A stretch of DNA of 8,642 bases from an uncultured Alphaproteobacteria bacterium (GTDB lineage Bacteria > Pseudomonadota > Alphaproteobacteria > Rickettsiales > UBA1997): assembly GCA_903898475.1 (NCBI GenBank), contig CAIUFU010000167.1:1-8642 (forward strand), in the 5' to 3' direction. Shown one piece after another: positions 1-6,108 of the stretch (the first letter of the stretch is position 1; each line of letters begins with the position of its first letter). Both the position numbers and the translations under genes were made by a program. The notes beneath the pieces were generated by a model. It had not been told where the DNA came from. It saw nothing but the letters and a program-made list of their open reading frames with translations, and did not search any database.

Positions 1-4
1 GGGG

Positions 5-1177
5 ATGAGTGAATCACAAATAATTTGGCAAACAAAAAAACTTGGCGATGTCTGCATCGTTAGTGCTGGTCAATCTCCTGAAGGAAAGTTTTACAATAAA
101 AATGGAGAGGGATTGCCATTTTATCAGGGTAAAAAAGATTTTGGAGATAAGTTTTTAGAAGAAGCTACAACTTGGACAACTCAAGTTACCAAAGAAGCTG
201 AAGCTGGTGATATTTTGATGTCCGTTAGGGCGCCAGTTGGACCAACTAATTTTGCTACTCAAAAAATTTGTATTGGTCGAGGTTTGGCTGCAATAAGAGC
301 TGGAAAAAATGTAGATAGGGAATTTCTATTTAATTTTTTTCAGAAATTTGAAAATGAAATTGTTTCAAACAAGGGAGCTGTATTTGACTCAATAAATAAA
401 ACTCAAATAGAAAATATTGAAATTCCCCTTCCGCCAATCGATGAGCAAAAGCGGATTGTGGGGATTTTGGATGAGGTTTTTGAGGGGGTGGCGAAGGCGA
501 AAGCGAATGTTGAGGGGAATTTGCGGAATGTTCGGGAGGTTTTTGAAGCTTATTTGCAGAGCGTCTTCACTGCCCCATCAAAAAATTGGGAAATTTGCGA
601 TCTTGGCAATTACGTAAAATTTATAGATTATCGCGGAAGAACTCCTCACAAAACTGAGCAGGGAATGCGCTTGATTACAGCTAAGAATGTGAAAAATGGG
701 TTTATTCAACTCACCCCAGAAGAGTTTGTGAATCCTGATATTTACGATAGCTGGATGACAAGAGGCATTCCCAAAAAAGGTGACATTTTATTTACTACCG
801 AAGCCCCTTTAGCCAATGTGGCTCAACTTGATACCGATGAAAAAGTTGTGTTTGCTCAGCGAATAATAATTTTACAACCAGACTCAAAAAAACTGGATCA
901 AACTTTTCTAAAATATCTTCTTGTTTCGAATCCGATAAGGCAGGAAATCCTGTCAAAAGGAACTGGCGCCACTGTTCAAGGAATAAAAGCTAGCTTGCTA
1001 AAAAAGATAAAAATTTATTTTCCGAAATCTTTATCTGAGCAAAAATCCATCGTAACCAAACTAGACGCTCTGTCCACCGAAATCAAAAAACTCGAAGCAA
1101 TCTACAAAGCAAAACTCAATCACCTCGAAGAGCTAAAAAAATCCATCTTAAAAAAAGCATTTAACGGGGAGTTGTAA
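5..1177 (+). CDS. hsdS: Type I restriction-modification specificity subunit HsdS
   Basis: This is the DNA-recognition subunit of a type I restriction-modification enzyme; it selects the bipartite target for the HsdM methylase and HsdR nuclease in the cytoplasm. The 390 residues show the usual two-half layout: target recognition domain 1 at about 8-140, a conserved helical spacer at about 141-190 beginning PLPPIDEQKRIV, recognition domain 2 at about 195-340, and a second conserved helix at 341-390 beginning FPKSLSEQKSIV. The DEQK/SEQK helices are the internal repeat typical of HsdS. The length is normal for the family. The ATG at 5 gives a natural N-terminus, but only four bases (GGGG) precede it, so its ribosome site cannot be judged. 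hsdR follows after one base, so the two are almost certainly co-transcribed; hsdM is probably upstream, outside the window. Base composition changes sharply near 420. The target sequence cannot be read from the protein. Confidence 0.95.
   Translation: MSESQIIWQTKKLGDVCIVSAGQSPEGKFYNKNGEGLPFYQGKKDFGDKFLEEATTWTTQVTKEAEAGDILMSVRAPVGPTNFATQKICIGRGLAAIRAGKNVDREFLFNFFQKFENEIVSNKGAVFDSINKTQIENIEIPLPPIDEQKRIVGILDEVFEGVAKAKANVEGNLRNVREVFEAYLQSVFTAPSKNWEICDLGNYVKFIDYRGRTPHKTEQGMRLITAKNVKNGFIQLTPEEFVNPDIYDSWMTRGIPKKGDILFTTEAPLANVAQLDTDEKVVFAQRIIILQPDSKKLDQTFLKYLLVSNPIRQEILSKGTGATVQGIKASLLKKIKIYFPKSLSEQKSIVTKLDALSTEIKKLEAIYKAKLNHLEELKKSILKKAFNGEL
1166..1171 (+). promoter_or_regulatory. Ribosome binding site of hsdR inside the hsdS end
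   Basis: GGGGAG lies in the last codons of hsdS, seven bases before the hsdR ATG at 1179. It supports that start and suggests translational coupling between the two subunits. It is one of the few good Shine-Dalgarno-like sites in this window. Confidence 0.65.
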
Positions 1178-1178
1178 T

Positions 1179-3548
1179 ATGGTGCTAAATGAAGCAGAAA
1201 CTCGGGCGGAGTTGATTGATCCAGCGCTTACCAATTCTGGTTGGGGAGTTGTTGAGGGGTCGAAGGTTTTGCGGGAATATCGGATTACGCAAGGTCGCAT
1301 TCAGGTGGGTGAAGCGCGCAGTAAGGCGGAGATTGCGGATTATATTTTGGTTTATCGGAATCAAAAAATTGGGGTGATTGAGGCGAAGGCGGAAGGGTTG
1401 GGGGTTGGCGAAGGTGTGGCGCAGGCTAAGGCTTATGCGGGGAAGATGATGATTGATTTTACTTACTCGGCCAACGGGCGCGAGATTTATGAAATTTCGA
1501 TGAAAGGTGGATGCGAGAGTTTGGTTGGGCGCTTTCCAACTCCGGATGAGTTGTGGGATAAAACTTTTTTAGATCGCGATCAAAGCCACAAAGAATGGCA
1601 AAATAAATTTTCGGAAATTGCTTTTGAAAGCGTGGGTGGCTCGAAGGATGCGCGTTATTATCAAGAAATTGCGGTGAATAAAACTCTTGAGGCGATTGCG
1701 AAAGAGAAGCAGAGAATTTTGCTGACGCTGGCAACTGGCACGGGCAAAACATTTATTGCTTTTCAGATTGCTTGGAAACTTTTTCAGAGTCGCTGGAATT
1801 TGAAGCGCGATGGTTCAAGAAGGCCGCGTATTTTGTTTTTGGCGGATCGTAATATTTTGGCGAATCAGGCGTTTAATAGCTTCTCGGCATTTTCGGAAGA
1901 TGCATTGATTCGCATTAAGCCAGAAGAAATTCGCAAGAAAGGTTCGGTGCCAACCAATGGCAGCATCTTTTTTACCATCTTTCAAACTTTCATGAGTGGC
2001 AGAAATGCTGAGGGAAAACCGGCGCCTTATTTTGGCGAATATCCGCGCGACTTTTTTGATTTTATTATTGTTGATGAGTGCCACCGCGGTGGCGCCAATG
2101 ATGAATCGAGCTGGCGTGATATTTTGGAATATTTTGCGCCAGCGGTGCAGCTTGGTTTAACGGCAACTCCGAAGAGAAAAGACAATACCGACACTTACAA
2201 ATATTTCGGCGAACCCGCTTACATCTACTCGCTGAAGGAAGGAATTAATGACGGGTTTTTAACTCCGTTTAAAGTGAAGCGCATCAAAACCACTTTGGAT
2301 GATTACGTTTACACGTCTGACGACGATGTGATTGAAGGCGAAGTTGAAGAAGGAAAGCGCTACGAGGAAAAAGATTTTAACCGCAACATTGAAATTAAAG
2401 CCCGCGAAGCAAAGCGCGTGAGAGTATTTTTGGATGAGATTAATCAGGATGAGAAGACCATTGTTTTTTGTGCAAATCAGGCGCACGCAGCGGTGGTGCG
2501 AGATTTGATTAACCAGATGAAGAAAAATTCTGACCCAAATTATTGTGTGCGTGTGACCGCAAATGACGGTGCGATTGGCGAACAATTTTTGCGCGAATTT
2601 CAAGATAACGAAAAAACCATTCCAACAATTTTAACCACTTCGCAAAAGCTCTCAACTGGCGTGGATGCAAGAAATGTGCGCAATATTGTTTTGATGCGTC
2701 CAGTAAATTCGATGATTGAGTTTAAGCAAATTGTTGGGCGCGGAACGCGGCTTTTTGACGGTAAAGAATATTTTACGATTTTAGATTTTGTTGATGCTTA
2801 CAAACTTTTTTCAGACCCAGAGTGGGACGGCGAGCCGGTGTTAGAAGAGGTGATTGAAGAAGGTGCTAAAAAAGAAAAGCTGCCTGAAGAAGAAAAAGAG
2901 CCAAAAGAAAAACCTGAAACTGACGAAGAATTTGCACCGAAGAAAAAACTAAAAATCAAATTACGCGACGGCAAAGAGCGCGAAATTCAACACATGATCC
3001 AAACCTCATTTTGGGGCGCCGATGGCAAGCCAATCTCTTCTGAGGAGTTTTTAAACAGCATGTTTGGAGCGCTGCCAGAGTTTTTTAAAAATGAGGCAGA
3101 ATTAAGAAGAATTTGGTCAAACCCAAAAACCAGAAAAGCATTTTTGCAAAAGCTTGACGGGCTTGGATTTGGCGCCGATCAATTAGAAGATTTGCAAAAA
3201 GTAGTGAATGCGCAAAACAGCGACTTGTTTGATGCGCTGGCCTATGTTGCTTTTTTGACTAAGCCAATTTCAAGAGTTGAAAGGGTTGAAAGCAGAAGAG
3301 AAAAAATCTTCGATAATTTAGATGAAAAGCAGAAAGAGTTTTTAGAATTTGTACTAAAAAAATATGTCGATGAAGGAGTTGATGAGCTTGCCGAAGATAG
3401 ATTGTCCAAGCTTTTAGATTTGAAATATCACGCAATTTCTGATGCTGAAAGAGAGCTTGGCGGTGTTGAAAAAATCCGCTCAACTTTTTTTGATTTTCAA
3501 AAAATTCTCTACTCAGATTTGAGAAGTGGTGATGAAATTAGAATGTAG
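1179..3548 (+). CDS. hsdR: Type I restriction enzyme R subunit (EcoAI/EcoEI-like)
   Basis: This is the motor and nuclease subunit that translocates unmodified DNA using ATP and cuts it. Domains in order: an N-terminal endonuclease domain with the PD-(D/E)xK pattern (Asp54 in IADYIL, Glu68 and Lys70 in GVIEAK); a superfamily 2 helicase core with Walker A ATGTGKT at 185-191, a DEAH-box variant DECH at 299-302, motif III-like TAT at 328-330, STGVDA at 492-497 and motif VI QIVGRGTR at 517-524; a charged Glu/Lys-rich linker at about 555-592; and a C-terminal region at about 600-785 resembling the EcoEI R C-terminal domain. At 789 residues it fits the shorter R subunits of the EcoAI (type IB) family better than the EcoKI type. 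All key motifs are present with no frameshift, so the enzyme appears intact. It starts one base after hsdS. Confidence 0.95.
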   Translation: MVLNEAETRAELIDPALTNSGWGVVEGSKVLREYRITQGRIQVGEARSKAEIADYILVYRNQKIGVIEAKAEGLGVGEGVAQAKAYAGKMMIDFTYSANGREIYEISMKGGCESLVGRFPTPDELWDKTFLDRDQSHKEWQNKFSEIAFESVGGSKDARYYQEIAVNKTLEAIAKEKQRILLTLATGTGKTFIAFQIAWKLFQSRWNLKRDGSRRPRILFLADRNILANQAFNSFSAFSEDALIRIKPEEIRKKGSVPTNGSIFFTIFQTFMSGRNAEGKPAPYFGEYPRDFFDFIIVDECHRGGANDESSWRDILEYFAPAVQLGLTATPKRKDNTDTYKYFGEPAYIYSLKEGINDGFLTPFKVKRIKTTLDDYVYTSDDDVIEGEVEEGKRYEEKDFNRNIEIKAREAKRVRVFLDEINQDEKTIVFCANQAHAAVVRDLINQMKKNSDPNYCVRVTANDGAIGEQFLREFQDNEKTIPTILTTSQKLSTGVDARNVRNIVLMRPVNSMIEFKQIVGRGTRLFDGKEYFTILDFVDAYKLFSDPEWDGEPVLEEVIEEGAKKEKLPEEEKEPKEKPETDEEFAPKKKLKIKLRDGKEREIQHMIQTSFWGADGKPISSEEFLNSMFGALPEFFKNEAELRRIWSNPKTRKAFLQKLDGLGFGADQLEDLQKVVNAQNSDLFDALAYVAFLTKPISRVERVESRREKIFDNLDEKQKEFLEFVLKKYVDEGVDELAEDRLSKLLDLKYHAISDAERELGGVEKIRSTFFDFQKILYSDLRSGDEIRM

Positions 3549-3562
3549 GCACGATCAAAATA

Positions 3563-3988
3563 TTATCTTTGAATCTGCGGTGAGCTCTTAATTTCATTCA
3601 ATAAATTTTCTATTTCTTGCCTGTATTCTTTGCTTCTTTCGCGAGCTTTTTTGGCACCCTTTTCGTAACCGCCACCAAGGTTATTGAGAAGATCCATTTC
3701 CTTTGATTCGTACTGCATCAGAGCCACGTAGGATGAAAGCTTGATGCTTTTAATATATTCATCTTTTTGCTGAGTGATTGCTGCGGTGTTTTGTTTAAGT
3801 TCTTGGCCTTGTTGAATATAGCCCAATATTAACCACAGGAAGGCAATTGGTGAAAAAATGCCGGATAAGAAATCGCCAATTTCATTAAATGCCACATCAC
3901 CCAAAGAAGTTTTGCTGAAGAAAATAACTGTCATTAACACGAGCCAGCCAAGGGTAGTAAAGATGCCGATCAAAAAATTATTATTCAT
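3563..3988 (-). CDS. Small two-helix membrane protein, function unknown
   Basis: I do not recognise a named family with certainty. The 141-residue protein has two hydrophobic segments, at about 5-25 and 40-58, separated by a short loop. A polar, probably coiled-coil cytoplasmic tail (about 60-135) follows, rich in Gln, Glu and Lys. The stretch GDFLSGIFSPIAFLWLILGY followed by QQGQELKQNT resembles the N-terminal anchor of proteins annotated as putative phage abortive-infection membrane proteins, but the larger effector part of those is absent. The gene ends 14 bases from the end of hsdR in tail-to-tail orientation, so it is not in the restriction operon. No Shine-Dalgarno sequence precedes the ATG. 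Its position beside a restriction locus makes a defence role possible, but that is inference; it could equally be an ordinary small envelope protein. Confidence 0.75.
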   Translation of the reverse strand: MNNNFLIGIFTTLGWLVLMTVIFFSKTSLGDVAFNEIGDFLSGIFSPIAFLWLILGYIQQGQELKQNTAAITQQKDEYIKSIKLSSYVALMQYESKEMDLLNNLGGGYEKGAKKARERSKEYRQEIENLLNEIKSSPQIQR

Positions 3989-4162
3989 TTTTACGATTTA
4001 AAGAAGGTTGATATTTTTCTTACCTTAAAATCATTTGGAGCAAGATTAAATCCAATCAATGCCTGCTGCGTGAAGAGCAATTTCAACAATCTGTTTCATT
4101 TTTAAGAGAGAACATCAAAACCCCGAAGCTCTCACCGATTTTTTACTCAACCTCCCCCACCC
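3989..4162. other. Divergent intergenic gap, no convincing gene
   Basis: These 174 bases separate the divergent membrane-protein gene and DJ-1/PfpI-like gene, so promoters for both should lie here. I see no clear -35/-10 pair. A 17-codon minus-strand frame at 4046-4099 (peptide MKQIVEIALHAAGIDWI) has no ribosome site and is probably chance or a remnant. A weak GAGAG/CTCTC inverted repeat with a long loop lies at about 4106-4133. The last bases before 4163 are C-rich, not purine-rich. Confidence 0.5.
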
Positions 4163-4759
4163 ATGAAAATCGCCATCCTAACCTTCGAAGGATTCAACGA
4201 GCTCGATTCCTTCATTTCCCTCGGCATTCTAAACCGCCTGCGCAGCAAGGGTTGGAGTGCTGAGATTACTAGTCCCTCGCCTCACATTACCTCGATGAAT
4301 GGGGTAAAGATTCAGGCGCAGCAGCCGCTGGAATTTGCTAATGAAGCCGATGTGGTTTTGTTTGGCAGCGGAATTCACACCCGCGAGATTGCTCGTGATG
4401 AAAAACTTTTAAATTCTCTCAAGCTCGATCCTTCTCGCCAGCTTATCGGCGCGCAATGTTCGGGAACGCTTTTGATGGCCAAGATGGGGTTGATTGGAAC
4501 CCTGCCCGCTTGCACCGATCTTACCACCAAGCCTTGGGTATTAGAGGCCGGAATTAACGTCATTGATGCGCCGTTCTACGCGCAGAAAAATTTAGCAACG
4601 GCTGGGGGATGTATGTCTTCACAATATCTATCAGCTTGGGTGATCGCCAAACTTGCCGGCGAAGCAGCAGCGCGAGAAACCATTTATTACGTTGCGCCAA
4701 CTGGACAAAAGGATGATTATGTTGAGCGCGTGATGCAGGTGATTCAGCCTTTTTTATAG
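4163..4759 (+). CDS. DJ-1/PfpI family (class I glutamine amidotransferase-like) protein
   Basis: This is a cytoplasmic protein of the DJ-1/PfpI superfamily, which includes isocyanide hydratases, glyoxalase III-like enzymes, chaperones and non-catalytic regulators. The sequence starts with the typical beta strand and acidic turn (MKIAILTFEGFNELD, with Glu13 and Asp15 as candidate acidic partners). It carries ADVVLFGSG at about 62-70 and the nucleophile elbow GAQCSGTLLMAKMGLI, with Cys99 as the expected reactive cysteine. TAGGCMSSQY (146-155) fills the later conserved glycine-rich position. At 198 residues it has the size of a single-domain member, with no fused AraC-type DNA-binding domain. 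The exact reaction cannot be assigned. The bases before the ATG (CCTCCCCCACCC) are not a Shine-Dalgarno sequence, and the next in-frame Met, residue 45, would remove essential structure, so this start is preferred. The gene stands alone and is convergent with nrsF. Confidence 0.85.
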   Translation: MKIAILTFEGFNELDSFISLGILNRLRSKGWSAEITSPSPHITSMNGVKIQAQQPLEFANEADVVLFGSGIHTREIARDEKLLNSLKLDPSRQLIGAQCSGTLLMAKMGLIGTLPACTDLTTKPWVLEAGINVIDAPFYAQKNLATAGGCMSSQYLSAWVIAKLAGEAAARETIYYVAPTGQKDDYVERVMQVIQPFL

Positions 4760-4769
4760 GCTTAATCCA

Positions 4770-4806
4770 CCTAGCGCTAGACGGAGTTTGCAACTCCGTC
4801 TACAGG
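4770..4806. repeat. REP-like palindromic hairpin in a convergent gap
   Basis: TAGACGGAGTT (4778-4788) and AACTCCGTCTA (4792-4802) form a perfect 11-bp stem around a TGC loop. CCT (4770-4772) and AGG (4804-4806) can extend it beyond an asymmetric internal loop. On the minus strand the stem is preceded by G, giving the GTAG start seen in many REP elements. A second perfect palindrome, CTAGCGCTAG (4771-4780), overlaps the left arm. No T-run follows on either strand, so it is a poor Rho-independent terminator, although it may protect or end both convergent transcripts. Only one copy is present here, so repetition in the genome is unproven. Confidence 0.6.
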
Positions 4807-4859
4807 TTCATTTCTTACTTTAAATTTGGACTGAACATGAGGACGGGTTAACAATCAGA

Positions 4860-5507
4860 TTACCACTTTAACAGCCATTTTCCTATCGCCGCGCCAATTA
4901 TCGCAAAAAATAGCATCGGAAAATAATGCCAAATTAACAGATGCGAAATCGCGTCACTTGCCTCGTTAAATCTTAAAATCAAATAACCCAAAGCACTCGC
5001 CGCCAAAACTGTAAATGCTCCTGCTTGCAAAGGCAAAGTGGTTGCACCCTTTTGCAAAATGGCAAAAGTGAAAGCCGCCGGAATCAAGGCCACAAGCAAG
5101 ATGCATCTGGTGCATTCCATGGTGTGAAGATCGATTGCAGGCACAATCATTCGCAAATCTTGCGCCGTAAAAAATTGCAACGCGAAAAGGCCCAGCAGCA
5201 AAAAGAAAATGATGAAGGGAAGTTTTAGTAATCGCGATTTTTGGTAAAGATCAGGATACATTGTAAGCACCGCCGCCGCCACGCTTGTGACAAATAACAA
5301 AAGCATCAGCGCGATTTCTACTAGAAATAACGGACGAGTTAATTGCAGTAAAAGATCACCTCTGACGCCAAAACCTATTTGCACAATCACTGCGTATAAA
5401 ACCAGCAACAGCAACAAACATCCAATCCATCCGATCGGCTTTCCTAAAGGCTTTGTAGGCTTCACCTCGCTGCTTAATTTTGTGATTAGATCGAGCATTT
5501 TTGTCAT
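4860..5507 (-). CDS. nrsF: NrsF (DUF1109) family membrane anti-sigma factor
   Basis: This is a predicted inner-membrane anti-sigma factor that holds its ECF sigma partner inactive until a stress signal arrives. The 215 residues form a short cytoplasmic N-terminus and about six membrane helices (near 25-46, 58-82, 94-114, 135-152, 158-178 and 188-212), ending in GKWLLKW, all typical of NrsF/DUF1109. In Caulobacter the family member controls SigF and responds to chromate and cadmium through conserved cysteines. Here there is an ECTRC motif with Cys132 and Cys135. The position where I expect the distal conserved Cys (about residue 181) is Asn, in RFNEAS. The only other cysteine is Cys30, in the first helix. 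The start codon overlaps the end of the sigma gene by four bases (ATGA), the usual sign of a coupled sigma/anti-sigma pair. Confidence 0.9.
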   Translation of the reverse strand: MTKMLDLITKLSSEVKPTKPLGKPIGWIGCLLLLLVLYAVIVQIGFGVRGDLLLQLTRPLFLVEIALMLLLFVTSVAAAVLTMYPDLYQKSRLLKLPFIIFFLLLGLFALQFFTAQDLRMIVPAIDLHTMECTRCILLVALIPAAFTFAILQKGATTLPLQAGAFTVLAASALGYLILRFNEASDAISHLLIWHYFPMLFFAIIGAAIGKWLLKW

Positions 5508-6034
5508 ATTTTAAGCTTAGTCCTTATTTTTTTAATGGCCCGATGCGCTGCAACTTTTACTGCCGATTCATTCATGCCAATCTTGGCTCCAACTTCTTTG
5601 GCGGTGTATCCTTCAACATGCATCATGGTTAAAATTTCTTTATGTTTTGCGCCCACATCACCAAGCAATTCATCTATTGATTCGTCAGAAGAGAGCTCCT
5701 CGGTTACATCATCCCAATCATCAAGATCAAAAGTTTTGTGACGCATTTGTGCGTAATGTTTGCGCAGATGATCGATGATGCGAAAGCGCGCAATTGCCAT
5801 CAGCCACGGCATAATCGGACGCTCGCAATCATAAGTGTGGCGCGCCTTGTGAATAGAAATCAAAACTTCCTGCAACACATCTTCAACATCGGCACTGGTG
5901 ATTTTTTTTGCCACCACACTGCGCATTAACGGCATAATTTTGGTGAGAAACTCTGCGTAAGCAGATTGGTTTCCGGCAATGCCGGCGCCAATCAAATCAG
6001 TTAATATTTTATTTTTGTCACCAGATGTAACCAT
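5504..6034 (-). CDS. sigF: ECF RNA polymerase sigma factor, SigF-like
   Basis: This is an alternative sigma factor of the extracytoplasmic function group. From the ATG at 6034 it has 176 residues. Region 2 covers about 20-92, with DVEDVLQEVLISIH (49-62) for core binding and PWLMAIARFRIIDHLRK (76-92) for -10 recognition. An acidic linker is at 103-126. Region 4 covers about 128-175, with a helix-turn-helix around EGYTAKEVGAKIGMNESAVK for -35 recognition. The frame can extend to a TTG at 6070, but the added residues (LFIQRFVFCTK-like) do not resemble a sigma N-terminus, so the ATG is preferred. No Shine-Dalgarno sequence precedes either start. The pairing with NrsF points to the SigF/ECF16 type. 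Its likely target promoter lies immediately upstream on the opposite strand. I found no copy of that motif directing the sigma gene itself, so autoregulation is not evident. Confidence 0.9.
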   Translation of the reverse strand: MVTSGDKNKILTDLIGAGIAGNQSAYAEFLTKIMPLMRSVVAKKITSADVEDVLQEVLISIHKARHTYDCERPIMPWLMAIARFRIIDHLRKHYAQMRHKTFDLDDWDDVTEELSSDESIDELLGDVGAKHKEILTMMHVEGYTAKEVGAKIGMNESAVKVAAHRAIKKIRTKLKI

Positions 6035-6053
6035 TTTTGTGCAAAACACGAAT
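6026..6053 (+). promoter_or_regulatory. SigF-type ECF promoter driving the dipZ-msrB genes
   Basis: GTAACC (6027-6032), a 16-base spacer (6033-6048) and CGAA (6049-6052) read toward the dipZ-like gene, with expected transcription start near 6060 and a leader of about 50 bases. This equals the Caulobacter SigF promoter pattern GTAACC-N16-CGAA as I remember it. The -35 element overlaps codons 1-2 of the divergent sigma gene. The spacer contains TTTTG-TG-CAAAA, a short inverted repeat. Confidence 0.7.
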
Positions 6054-6108
6054 CGTTGAATGAAAAGCAATTGCTAAGAATAAATCTCAAATAACCAAAG
6101 AAATTTTT

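Noticed and set aside
1052..1081. GTAACC and CGAA in the hsdS tail
   Set aside because: They are 20 bases apart and inside coding sequence, so the spacing does not fit the motif.
3665..3690. GTAACC-N16-AGAA on the plus strand within the small membrane-protein gene
   Set aside because: The -10 has a mismatch, and it points antisense inside a gene with no target downstream. It shows that near-matches occur by chance.
4046..4099. Minus-strand 17-codon frame encoding MKQIVEIALHAAGIDWI, upstream of the small membrane-protein gene
   Set aside because: It reads like protein, but it has no ribosome site and no recognisable family, and is too short to support. It may be a gene remnant.
5681..5707. 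GTAACC-N17-CGAA on the minus strand inside the sigma gene
   Set aside because: The spacer is 17, not 16, and the bases encode conserved-looking sigma linker residues, so it is most likely coincidence.
6035..6070. N-terminal extension of the sigma factor to a TTG start at 6070
   Set aside because: The added residues do not look like a sigma N-terminus, there is no ribosome site, and an ATG is available at 6034.
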